Source: Blautia faecis (GTDB taxonomy: Bacteria > Bacillota > Clostridia > Lachnospirales > Lachnospiraceae). Taken from it: DNA of 38,078 bases. Of the stretch, positions 16,820-24,055 are shown in pieces (within the stretch, counting starts at the first letter, position 1; every line of letters starts with the position of its first letter). Below the pieces are notes generated by a model. That model had not been told where the DNA came from, made no database searches, and worked only from the letters and a program-made list of their open reading frames with translations. The translations under genes were made by a program, and so were the position numbers. The DNA lies in NCBI RefSeq assembly GCF_020554845.1, contig NZ_JAJCIA010000038.1, positions 1-38,078 of the forward strand. The letters run 5' to 3'.

Positions 16820-16855
16820 GTTACTGTTCATTACGTTTACCGTAATCGCTTCGCG
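16820..16855. repeat. REP-like palindromic repeat, family B, copy 2
   Basis: Read on the minus strand, this starts CGCGAAGCG and ends TGAACAGTAAC, matching the window's first repeat (15-51) at most positions with one base fewer. It lies in the ATPase gene's leader. Confidence 0.5.
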
Positions 16856-16935
16856 CCACACTCTTCGAAATTTTAGTAAGGTTTGTTCACCAAAATATTT
16901 CGCAGAGTTTTTCAAAGGAACAGCAACGATTAAGA

Positions 16936-16959
16936 GGACTGTCGCAAAAACGGCAGTCC
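16936..16959 (-). terminator. Hairpin between DUF6110-like gene and ATPase gene
   Basis: GGACTGTCG (16936-16944) pairs with CGGCAGTCC (16951-16959) with one wobble. The minus strand lacks a strong T run after it, so it may be a processing or partial termination site inside the operon. Confidence 0.5.
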
Positions 16960-16991
16960 CCAATATGTTTGCAAGGTATTACACTGCCAGA

Positions 16992-17318
16992 TTACTCAGC
17001 AGCTTCCTCTGTCTCAGCCTCTTCAGCTTCATCAGTCTCTTTAAACTCTGTCTCGCCTTCAGCTGCCTCATCCTCAAACGGCTCCTCAGCTGCTTTTCTG
17101 TCCTCGTTGATCTGCTGTGCATCTGCATAGATATCACCTGCATTTTCCTGAACAGTTGTAACCGTCTTCATTACACAGTCCTTTGCTCTTAAAACAGCTG
17201 CTGTGCACTCTGTGTAAACTTTTTTCGCATCTTTGCTGGAAAGAAGCTTGATACCTGCTGTTCCGAATAAAACACCTGCTGCAAAAAGTCCTGTCTTGTC
17301 CCATTTAAAACTTGCCAT
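16992..17318 (-). CDS. Small acidic membrane-anchored protein (DUF6110-like)
   Basis: The 108-residue protein has one short hydrophobic segment near the start (TGLFAAGVLFGTAGIKLL), then SSKDAKKVYTECTAAVLRAKDCVMKTVTTV, and a very acidic tail of alternating E, A and D after residue 75. It resembles the DUF6110 type of small proteins that sit beside P1B ATPases in clostridia; I recall this association but could not test it. AAGGAGG lies 8 bases before the ATG. The acidic tail might buffer cations for the pump. It is the first gene of the ATPase operon, with a TATAAT at 17379-17384 and a Fur-like box behind it. Confidence 0.65.
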   Translation of the reverse strand: MASFKWDKTGLFAAGVLFGTAGIKLLSSKDAKKVYTECTAAVLRAKDCVMKTVTTVQENAGDIYADAQQINEDRKAAEEPFEDEAAEGETEFKETDEAEEAETEEAAE

Positions 17319-17378
17319 GATTAAATTCCTCCTTATAGTGAAACGCTATTGTTGTTAATTGTTTTTCAATATTTTGGT

Positions 17379-17438
17379 ATTATATATCAGGTTTTCTGAA
17401 ATTCCCAGTACTATTTTGCTTATCGAGAAATATTCTCA
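17379..17438 (-). promoter_or_regulatory. Promoter and Fur-like box of the ATPase operon
   Basis: On the minus strand TATAAT (17379-17384) lacks a good -35. Further upstream lies TGAGAATATTTCTCG (17424-17438), an inverted repeat of the 7-1-7 Fur type that matches 13 of 15 positions of the perfect palindrome at 27244-27260. The weak -35 and the distant box would suit activation or relief of repression by a Fur-family protein. Confidence 0.5.
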
Positions 17439-17453
17439 TTATCTCCCTGTTTT

Positions 17454-17560
17454 AGGGCGTGTTTGAAAAAACTTTCTGCAAGATGTACGTCACAATTTGA
17501 GTGAAATATACCGCAAAGAGGAGCGTGCAGATTGCGGGAATGCTTTTTCAAACAGGCTCT
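17454..17560. mobile_element. MITE-like element, family A, copy 2
   Basis: A 107-bp element with terminal repeats AGGGCGTGTTTGAAAAA and its near inverse TTTTTCAAACAGGCTCT, bounded by TA at both ends. The body aligns with copy 1 except for a missing hairpin-bearing middle. It lies between the fur-family gene and the ATPase operon promoter. Confidence 0.8.
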
Positions 17561-17618
17561 AACTCTCTCCCCTGGATAACTGCTATTTTTATATGCCTTC
17601 ATACTATCATGCCAGTTT

Positions 17619-18098
17619 TCAAGCACCGCACTTTGACATGGTCATCTCAATACTCTCAATATCCTGATCTCCAATATAGCCCATATTTTTCAATCCTTCT
17701 CTTACAACCTGTTTCCAGACTTCAGAAGGCAGCTTACAGACAGTAGCATCGCTAAGTCTTACCGTGCAGCCATTTTCCTGGCAGCATGCTGCACAGCTGG
17801 AAATCCGGTACATGTTCTTTCGGCTGATGGCGCCGATTTTTTCCAGCATATTTACCATACGGTAAATTGTGGCAGGTCCAATATTTCGGTCTTTCTCCTG
17901 CACCTTGTAATAAATCTCCTTACAGCAGGAACACTCCTCCTCCAGAATAATATCCAGTATCAGCTGGCGCTGTCTGGTGATCCTGCAGCCTTGTTCGCGT
18001 AATCGTTCAAGGATCATATCTTTCTGCATTTGTGTCCGCTGATATGCTTCCTGATTTTCATATGCTTTTTCTTCAACTGCGTTTTTCATCATTTTCAT
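17619..18098 (-). CDS. Fur-family transcriptional regulator without histidines
   Basis: This 159-residue protein keeps the winged-helix core of Fur (RLREQGCRITRQRQLILDIIL, then IGPATIYRMVNMLEKIGAI). It contains no histidine at all. The positions where Fur proteins carry His metal ligands are Cys-rich: CSCC at 56-59, and Cys 102, 105, 106 and 111, with further Cys at 121 and 157. Metal sensing must therefore differ from classical Fur, perhaps by thiol-bound zinc, an Fe-S cluster or heme. I start it at the third codon of the longer frame, where AAGG has correct spacing. It follows feoB and may control the boxes in this region, which is untested. Confidence 0.85.
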   Translation of the reverse strand: MKMMKNAVEEKAYENQEAYQRTQMQKDMILERLREQGCRITRQRQLILDIILEEECSCCKEIYYKVQEKDRNIGPATIYRMVNMLEKIGAISRKNMYRISSCAACCQENGCTVRLSDATVCKLPSEVWKQVVREGLKNMGYIGDQDIESIEMTMSKCGA

Positions 18099-18135
18099 CG
18101 CCATCCTTTTTGATTTCTGTATGATTTTATATCAG

Positions 18136-18250
18136 GGCTGGAATTTCTATATAAGGAGAAACCATAACGGTTCACGCCTTCACTGCTGCAGAGCATCTTT
18201 TTCCAAAGTGAAAAGATATGGTGATTTCCCCTTATATAAAAATTCCAGCC
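18136..18250. repeat. Long inverted repeat between fur-family gene and feoB
   Basis: Arms at 18136-18165 and 18217-18250 match at about 29 of 31 aligned positions, beginning GGCTGGAATTT and running through TATATAAGG. A smaller stem, ATCTTTT/AAAAGAT, is nested inside. The structure may insulate the fur-family gene from feoB transcription or be a small mobile repeat. Confidence 0.6.
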
Positions 18251-18275
18251 TGTATCTTTTAAGGGATACAGGCTG
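18237..18275 (-). terminator. Terminator after feoB
   Basis: CAGCCTGTATC (18246-18256) pairs perfectly with GATACAGGCTG (18265-18275). On the minus strand the stem is followed by GAATTTTTATA. It shares its left arm with the long inverted repeat, so the two structures are mutually exclusive in part. Confidence 0.75.
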
Positions 18276-18296
18276 AATTATTTTTAACAACTTTGC

Positions 18297-20450
18297 TTAA
18301 GCAATACTCTTTGTATTAACTTTTAAGCTGTTGCTCTCTTTATATGGTCTGAACAGCAGGTACAGGAATGCTGCAACCAGAACGAATGCAACAACTGTTC
18401 CGATTCCAAATCCGCCGCCTGTAAGCAGTGTACCAATCTGATAAATGCAAAGGGAAACTACATAAGCAAGACCGCACTGATAGCCGATTGCAAACCAGAA
18501 CCATTTTGCATTGTTCATCTCTCTCTTAATAGCACCCATAGCTGCGAAACAAGGAGCACAAAGAAGGTTGAATACCAAGAATCCGTATGCTGCAATAGGA
18601 GTCATTACCTGTGCAAGATTTCCCCAGATCTCAGCTCCATCCTCTGCAACCTCAGCAAATCCGAAGAGCATACCAAATGTAGCAACAACGTTCTCTTTTG
18701 CAATAAGACCTGTTACGGCAGCAACTGCCATCTTCCAGCCTTCTCCTGCTTTTGTCCATCCAAGAGGAGCAAAAATCCAGGCGATTGCAGAACCGATCTT
18801 GGCAAGAATACTGTTGTTCAGCTCTTCTACCATTCCAAAGGAACCGCCTTCCCAGCCGAATCCCATAAGAAACCAGAGAACGATGGTGGAAAGAAGAATG
18901 ATGGTACCGGCTTTCTTGATGAAGGACCAGCCTCTCTCCCACATGCTTCTCAGAATATTGCCAACGGTTGGCCAGTGATATGCCGGAAGCTCCATAACGA
19001 ATGGTGCCGGCTCGCCAGCGAACATTTTTGTTTTCTTAAGGATAATACCGGAGCAGATGATTGCTGCGATACCAACAAAGTAACAGCTTGTCGCAACCCA
19101 TCCGCTGTTGTTAAAGAATGCACCTGCAATCATTGCAATGATCGGGAGCTTCGCACCACAAGGAACAAATGTTGTGGTCATAATTGTCATTTTACGGTCA
19201 CGGTCGTTCTCGATTGTACGGGAAGCCATAACTCCAGGAACACCACATCCGGAACCGATCAGCATTGGAATAAAGGATTTTCCGGAAAGACCGAATTTAC
19301 GGAAGATTCTGTCCATGATGAATGCAACACGAGCCATGTAACCGCAGGACTCAAGGAATGCAAGGAACAGGAACAGAACCAGCATCTGCGGTACGAAACC
19401 AAGTACAGCGCCAACACCGGCAACAATACCGTCAAGAATCAGTCCCTGCAGCCATGCAGCGCAATTTACAGCTTCCAGAGCAGACTCAACTGCCGGAGGA
19501 ATAATCTCACCGAAGAGTACATCATTTGTCCAATCTGTTACAATAGTTCCAACAGTGGTTACAGACACATAATAAACAACCCACATTACAACTGCGAAGA
19601 TCGGAAGCGCCAGCCATCTGTTGGTTACGATTCTGTCGATCTTATCGGAGGTTGTAAGTTTCTTTCCTGTAGAGGATTTTGTATAGCACTGTCCAATAAT
19701 GGAAGAGATATATACATAACGCTCGTTTGTGATAATACTCTCTGTATCATCATCGAATTTATCTTCCAGAGCCTTTACTTCGTAAGACACATCCGGAACA
19801 CTCTTCATCTGCTCTACGATCTTGTCATCTTTCTCGATAAGCTTGATTGCAAAGAAACGTTTCTGAGCCTCTGCAACAGTTCCTGTCAGCTTATTCTCAA
19901 CAGATTTGATCGCATCCTCAACATCCTGTGCAAATTCGTGAACCGGAATTGTTTTCTTTTTGCTCTGTGCTGCGCTGATTGCTTTCTCAGCAGCTTTCAT
20001 GATTCCGGTTCCTTTCAGAGCGGAAATCTCAACTACTTCGCAGCCAAGCTTTTTGCTTAATTTGTCAATGTGGATCTTGTTTCCGGATTTCTGAACCAGA
20101 TCCATCATGTTGATAGCCATAACTACCGGGATTCCAAGCTCCATGATCTGTGTGGACAGATACAGGTTACGCTCAAGGTTTGTACCATCTACGATGTTGA
20201 TGATCGCATCTGGCATTTCATTGATCAGGTAATTTCTGGCAACCACTTCCTCAAGTGTGTATGGGGAAAGGGAATAAATACCAGGAAGGTCCATGATGGT
20301 TACATCCTTATGACCTTTCAGTTTACCTTCTTTTTTCTCTACTGTTACACCAGGCCAGTTACCAACGAACTGGTTAGAGCCGGTCAGTGCATTGAATAAT
20401 GTGGTCTTGCCGCAGTTAGGGTTACCTGCAAGTGCAATCTTAATCGACAT
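18297..20450 (-). CDS. feoB: Ferrous iron transporter FeoB
   Basis: The main Fe2+ importer, with an N-terminal GTPase and a C-terminal membrane region. G1 is GNPNCGKTT at about residues 8-16, G2 lies in NWPGVTVEKKEG, G3 is DLPGIYSLSP and G4 is NMMD. The membrane part has the two Gate regions with GFVPQMLVLFLFLAFLESCGY and IPMLIGSGCGVPG, the conserved Cys-bearing helix. The length of 717 residues is normal for the family. GAGGAGG lies 7 bases before the second methionine of the longer frame, so I start at MSIKIALAG. It follows two feoA genes after 315 bp that carry its own iron boxes. No feoC is seen. Confidence 0.97.
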   Translation of the reverse strand: MSIKIALAGNPNCGKTTLFNALTGSNQFVGNWPGVTVEKKEGKLKGHKDVTIMDLPGIYSLSPYTLEEVVARNYLINEMPDAIINIVDGTNLERNLYLSTQIMELGIPVVMAINMMDLVQKSGNKIHIDKLSKKLGCEVVEISALKGTGIMKAAEKAISAAQSKKKTIPVHEFAQDVEDAIKSVENKLTGTVAEAQKRFFAIKLIEKDDKIVEQMKSVPDVSYEVKALEDKFDDDTESIITNERYVYISSIIGQCYTKSSTGKKLTTSDKIDRIVTNRWLALPIFAVVMWVVYYVSVTTVGTIVTDWTNDVLFGEIIPPAVESALEAVNCAAWLQGLILDGIVAGVGAVLGFVPQMLVLFLFLAFLESCGYMARVAFIMDRIFRKFGLSGKSFIPMLIGSGCGVPGVMASRTIENDRDRKMTIMTTTFVPCGAKLPIIAMIAGAFFNNSGWVATSCYFVGIAAIICSGIILKKTKMFAGEPAPFVMELPAYHWPTVGNILRSMWERGWSFIKKAGTIILLSTIVLWFLMGFGWEGGSFGMVEELNNSILAKIGSAIAWIFAPLGWTKAGEGWKMAVAAVTGLIAKENVVATFGMLFGFAEVAEDGAEIWGNLAQVMTPIAAYGFLVFNLLCAPCFAAMGAIKREMNNAKWFWFAIGYQCGLAYVVSLCIYQIGTLLTGGGFGIGTVVAFVLVAAFLYLLFRPYKESNSLKVNTKSIA

Positions 20451-20561
20451 TTTCATGCCTCCTCTTTCTTTCCAGATTTTCTTTTTTCCGGGCTTATTAT
20501 ATACAGCTTCTGCTGATTTTAGTTGCCCTGTGCTGCCTATTGTTTTAATCAGCTTTCGTTT

Positions 20562-20596
20562 GTTAGCTTTTCAACCTTATATTAGGTTTCGCTAAC
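20562..20596 (-). promoter_or_regulatory. Tandem DtxR-like iron boxes upstream of feoB
   Basis: Minus-strand boxes GTTAGCGAAACCTAAT (20581-20596) and AGGTTGAAAAGCTAAC (20562-20577) each keep one perfect half-site and together form a larger near-palindrome. A TTGTTG and TATAAG pair overlap them, a placement that suits repression. The remainder of 20451-20764 contains a GTGAACAGTAAC fragment of repeat family B and a weak hairpin AAGTACT/AGTACTT near 20741-20765 after feoA. Confidence 0.65.
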
Positions 20597-20764
20597 CAAC
20601 AAGGTAAAAAAAATTGCCCATTCTATTCCAGAACATGCAATTTCATGCTGTGCTGATTTTACCACTGTTCATATGACAACATTTGTAAGATGTTTCGCAA
20701 AAGTACGTGAACAGTAACTTTTCCCTTATGTACACACAGCAAAGTACTATATCCTGTACAGTAC

Positions 20765-20986
20765 TTATTCTACCTCTATCATTTCTGCATCGACTTTTCT
20801 CAGAGACAGTTCATAATCTCTCACGGTTACCTCAATAGGATCTCCAAGCGGTGCAACTTTACGTACATAGATCTGTACCCCTTTGGTGATTCCCATATCC
20901 ATGATACGTCTCTTTACTGGTCCTTCACCGTGCAGTCTCTTCACTGTGACAGTCTGACCTACGCCAACTTGCCGTAATGTTTTCAT
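20765..20986 (-). CDS. feoA: FeoA-domain protein, second copy
   Basis: A 73-residue SH3-like FeoA protein: MKTLRQVGVGQTVTVKRLHGEGPVKRRIMDMGITKGVQIYVRKVAPLGDPIEVTVRDYELSLR. This is a very good fit to the family, including RRIMDMGI and GDPIEV. FeoA binds FeoB and supports Fe2+ uptake. AAGGAGC precedes the chosen ATG, and the longer frame upstream would overlap the preceding gene. It lies 25 bases after the first feoA gene. Confidence 0.93.
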   Translation of the reverse strand: MKTLRQVGVGQTVTVKRLHGEGPVKRRIMDMGITKGVQIYVRKVAPLGDPIEVTVRDYELSLRKVDAEMIEVE

Positions 20987-21011
20987 AATACTTGCTCCTT
21001 TTTTCTGGATT

Positions 21012-21224
21012 TCAGACCATGATCCGATTCGCCATATCCTTGCCAATGGCAACTCTGGAATCTTTCACATTCACGATCATATTACCGCTGATCTCACTTA
21101 CAACGGTTACTGTAGCTCCCTGTACAAACCCAAGATTTTCAAGGAATTTACGGGTTTCTTCTTTACCGCCGACTTTTTTAATCACCTGCGGCTCTCCTTC
21201 GTTTACCATTGATAACGGCATCAT
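21012..21224 (-). CDS. feoA: FeoA-domain protein, first copy
   Basis: A 70-residue FeoA-fold protein: VIKKVGGKEETRKFLENLGFVQGATVTVVSEISGNMIVNVKDSRVAIGKDMANRIMV. The ISGNMIVNVKDSR stretch is typical of the first of two tandem FeoA proteins in clostridia, where small FeoA paralogues precede feoB. GGAAGG precedes the start. It heads the feoA-feoA-feoB unit and has the strongest promoter of the cluster, overlapped by an iron-box-like palindrome. Confidence 0.9.
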   Translation of the reverse strand: MMPLSMVNEGEPQVIKKVGGKEETRKFLENLGFVQGATVTVVSEISGNMIVNVKDSRVAIGKDMANRIMV

Positions 21225-21265
21225 ATCATCCTTCCTTTTTTGTGCTTTAGAAACACCTATTTATT

Positions 21266-21317
21266 ATTATGTTTCGCTTACGTTGATTAGTATATTCTAA
21301 TTTATATAAGCTGTCAA
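21266..21317 (-). promoter_or_regulatory. feoA promoter overlapped by DtxR-like boxes
   Basis: On the minus strand TTGACA (21312-21317) and TATACT (21289-21294) are 17 bases apart. The box ATTAGAATATACTAAT (21286-21301) covers the -10, and GTAAGCGAAACATAAT (21266-21281) lies just downstream, matching the first feoB box at 14 of 16 positions. The arrangement points to repression by a metal-loaded regulator. Confidence 0.75.
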
Positions 21318-21402
21318 TAATTTATTTGCACTTTTTTCTCATTTTTTTCACTGCAATTTCGTAAATTTTGACCAGTGCTTTTTGAAAATGTTTCGGGATT
21401 CC

Positions 21403-21511
21403 AGAGTGTGTTAAAAAAAATCTCTACAAAATATACCGCAAAGTGGGGCGTACAGATTGCGAAACGTTACCAGTGAACATCAACTGCGGGAATGCTTTTT
21501 CAAACACGCTC
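21403..21511. mobile_element. MITE-like element, family A, degenerate copy 3
   Basis: The ends AGAGTGTGTTAAAAA and TTTTTCAAACACGCTC are eroded, but the body ATATACCGCAAAGTGGGGCG aligns with copies 1 and 2. It is interrupted by about 23 bases (GTTACCAGTGAAC inside) flanked by TGCG, apparently a family B piece inserted into family A. Together with the feoA promoter it fills most of 21225-21686; I see no other gene there. Confidence 0.65.
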
Positions 21512-21686
21512 CAGGATGAATGGTGGATTTATGAGGAATTATTGTTTATAATGTAAAAGAAGATAAAAAGTGTTGAATGAGCGTATTTTTATTCTTCATA
21601 TATTGTTTTAGATAGTAAAATCTGTGAAAAAGTTACATGTATAAAAAAATCACATGCACTTTATTGAAAAGAAAGGATTACTTTTT

Positions 21687-22571
21687 ATGAAACAGGGAAG
21701 CAAAATCGGGATTGTCTGTTGTTCCAACGGACTTAGGCCAGAACAGGCCGAAACAATAAAAATGTTGGTGCAGATTCTGGAAAAATCCGGACTAGAAGTA
21801 GATCTTAGCCCTTATCTTTATGGAGATGAAAACGGACAGGCTGGAACTGCCAGGGATCGTGCCGGGGCTCTTATGAAATTTTATGAGGATGATTCTGTCA
21901 CGGATATTTTTGACGTATCTGGCGGGGATATGGCCAACGAGATTTTATCCTATCTGGATTTTCAGACCATTGCTTACGAAAAAAAGCATTTTTGGGGATA
22001 TAGTGATCTGACAACAATTATAAATGCCATTTATGCCCGAACAGGGAAATCATCTGTCCTGTACCAGATACGAAATCTCACCTACGATCACAGCCAGTCC
22101 CAGATAACGGACTTTCTTAGTACTACCTTGGCGGGGGCCACTTCTCTTTATGATTTTCCTTATGAATTTGTGAGGGGGACTCATATGGAGGGAATTGTAG
22201 TAGGAGGAAATATACGGTGCCTTTTGAAGCTGGCTGGCACGCCTTACTGGCCGGATATGCGGGAGAAAATCCTGCTTCTGGAGTCCTTTGGAGGAAAACT
22301 GCCGCAGATGGTGACTTATTTAAGCCAGTTGAACCAGATGGGGGTATTTAAGAAGGTGAATGGGATTTTATTGGGGACGTTTACGAAAATGGAGGAGGAT
22401 AACTGTCAACCAGATATGGCGCAGCTAGTCCTTGAATTCGCAGAAAAAAAGACACCCGTTGCGAAATCACCTTTGATCGGGCATGGAACGGATTCAAAGG
22501 CGATTCGCATCGGGCATCGTTTAAAGTTATTCTCCGCAGAAGAAAACAAACGGATATATAAAGAATTTTAG
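21687..22571 (+). CDS. S66-family LD-carboxypeptidase / MccF-like peptidase
   Basis: A 294-residue serine peptidase of family S66. The expected catalytic triad is visible: Ser in WGYSDLTT (residue 106), Glu in LLLESFGG and His in LIGHGTDS near the C-terminus. The N-terminal SKIGIVCCSNGL strand and FDVSGGDMANEIL segment also fit. Members cut murein tetrapeptides (LdcA) or detoxify microcin C-like aminoacyl nucleotides (MccF). There is no signal peptide, so it is cytosolic, and no recycling partners are adjacent. The start is set at MKQGSKIG, which has AAAGGA upstream; the ATG 11 codons earlier has none. Its stop codon overlaps that of the convergent malic enzyme gene. Confidence 0.88.
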   Translation: MKQGSKIGIVCCSNGLRPEQAETIKMLVQILEKSGLEVDLSPYLYGDENGQAGTARDRAGALMKFYEDDSVTDIFDVSGGDMANEILSYLDFQTIAYEKKHFWGYSDLTTIINAIYARTGKSSVLYQIRNLTYDHSQSQITDFLSTTLAGATSLYDFPYEFVRGTHMEGIVVGGNIRCLLKLAGTPYWPDMREKILLLESFGGKLPQMVTYLSQLNQMGVFKKVNGILLGTFTKMEEDNCQPDMAQLVLEFAEKKTPVAKSPLIGHGTDSKAIRIGHRLKLFSAEENKRIYKEF

Positions 22572-23740
22572 ATCCTAGCCACTCCGCTCTTAATGGCAGC
22601 TTCAGCAGTAGCCTTCGCAACCGCATCTTTCACTCTTGAATCAAATGCTGCTGGCAGAATATAATCAGCGCAGAGTTCTTCGTCGCTTACCAGGCCTGCA
22701 ATGGCATAAGCTGCGGCAATCTTCATTTCGTCGTTGATATCAGATGCACGGACATCAAGGGCACCGCGGAAGATTCCCGGGAAGCAGAGAACATTGTTCA
22801 CCTGGTTCGGGTAGTCGGAACGACCGGTGGATACTACTGCTGCTCCTGCTGCCTTGGCTTCATCCGGGAAAATCTCAGGAGTCGGATTTGCGCAGGCAAA
22901 GATGATCGGATCTTTCGCCATGGTGCGAACCATATCCGGAGTAAGGGTTCCAGGTGCGGAAACACCGATAAATACGTCAGCACCTTTGATCACTTCACTC
23001 AAGGAGCCTTTCTCCTGATTGGCGTTTGTGATCTTCGCCATCTCTTCCTTAATTGGGTTCAGCCCCTCACGGCCTTCATAAATTGCACCTTTACGGTCTG
23101 TCATAATAACATTCTTAAGGCCCATGGAAATAAGAAGTTTAATAATCGCAATTCCAGCTGCTCCCGCTCCGGAAGTAACGATCTTAATGTCTTCGATTTT
23201 TTTGCCAACAACCTTCAGCGCATTGATCACACCTGCAAGCGTAATAACTGCAGTACCATGCTGGTCGTCATGGAAAATCGGAATATCACAGCACTCTTTC
23301 AGCTTCTTCTCAATCTCAAAGCATCTCGGTGCGGAAATATCCTCCAGGTTTACACCGCCGAAGCTTCCAGCCAGAAGGCGAACGGTCTGCACGATCTCAT
23401 CTACGTCCTTGCTTCGAACACAAAGTGGAATAGCATCTACATCACCAAACTCTTTGAACAGAACGCATTTGCCCTCCATAACCGGCATACCAGCCTCTGG
23501 ACCGATATCTCCAAGACCAAGAACTGCGGTACCATCTGTTACAACAGCAACGGTATTCCAACGTCTGGTGAGTTCATAACTTTTATTAATATCTTTCTGA
23601 ATCTCAAGGCAAGGCTGTGCAACACCAGGAGTGTAAGCAAGGCTTAAAGCATCCTTGGAATCAACCTTTGCTCTTGAAACAACTTCAATTTTACCTTTTA
23701 ACTCATAGTGCATCTTTAAGGATTCTTTTGCGTAATCCAT
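22568..23740 (-). CDS. NAD(P)-dependent malic enzyme
   Basis: A 390-residue decarboxylating malate dehydrogenase converting malate to pyruvate and CO2. The N-terminal malic domain has LSLAYTPGVAQPCLEI, DGTAVLGLGDIGPEAGMPVMEGK and the metal-binding FHDDQHGTAVITLAG. The NAD-binding domain has VTSGAGAAGIAIIKLL and ends in SRVKDAVAKATAEAAI. The short length places it in the small bacterial group without the phosphotransacetylase-like extension. AGGAG lies before the ATG of MDYAKES; the longer frame starts inside the untranslated leader. The stop TAA (22568-22570) overlaps the TAG of the S66 gene by two bases. Confidence 0.95.
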   Translation of the reverse strand: MDYAKESLKMHYELKGKIEVVSRAKVDSKDALSLAYTPGVAQPCLEIQKDINKSYELTRRWNTVAVVTDGTAVLGLGDIGPEAGMPVMEGKCVLFKEFGDVDAIPLCVRSKDVDEIVQTVRLLAGSFGGVNLEDISAPRCFEIEKKLKECCDIPIFHDDQHGTAVITLAGVINALKVVGKKIEDIKIVTSGAGAAGIAIIKLLISMGLKNVIMTDRKGAIYEGREGLNPIKEEMAKITNANQEKGSLSEVIKGADVFIGVSAPGTLTPDMVRTMAKDPIIFACANPTPEIFPDEAKAAGAAVVSTGRSDYPNQVNNVLCFPGIFRGALDVRASDINDEMKIAAAYAIAGLVSDEELCADYILPAAFDSRVKDAVAKATAEAAIKSGVARI

Positions 23741-24055
23741 GTTCGTATCTCCTCTTCTGAAAAAATGTGTGGGCACCTGCTCTCATTATTATACGCAGCA
23801 AGTCCCGCTCGGATACAAAATATCCACTTTGGGCTACAAGGGAAAGTATATACGAAACTTTGTCAAATCACAATATGAAAATATGAATAAATCTCTCAAT
23901 AAACAAAACACCGTTCCAACCTGGCTGCTACTATTAACCCGAACCCTCAAAACGTATTGCCGAAAATAAAATGCTCAGCATAAATCAGGGCAAACTCCCG
24001 AAGAAATAGAAGTCTGCCCCAATATCCTCCAATATTCTATTTTCTTATAATTCTC
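23741..24055. other. Intergenic region between malic enzyme and ABC exporter genes
   Basis: No gene is supported. A weak minus-strand promoter candidate for the malic enzyme, TTGAGA (23894-23899) with TATTGT (23870-23875), has an 18-base spacer. A 9-bp stem with one mismatch, GGGCAAACT/AGTCTGCCC near 23988-24016, lies past the exporter operon and may be its terminator. Confidence 0.35.

Noticed and set aside
17420..17626. 68-codon minus-strand frame
   Set aside because: Covers family A copy 2 and the Fur-like box; a by-product of the repeat, not a gene.
21654..21686. Upstream ATG for the S66 peptidase gene
   Set aside because: No ribosome site; the ATG at 21687 has AAAGGA and starts the family's first strand.
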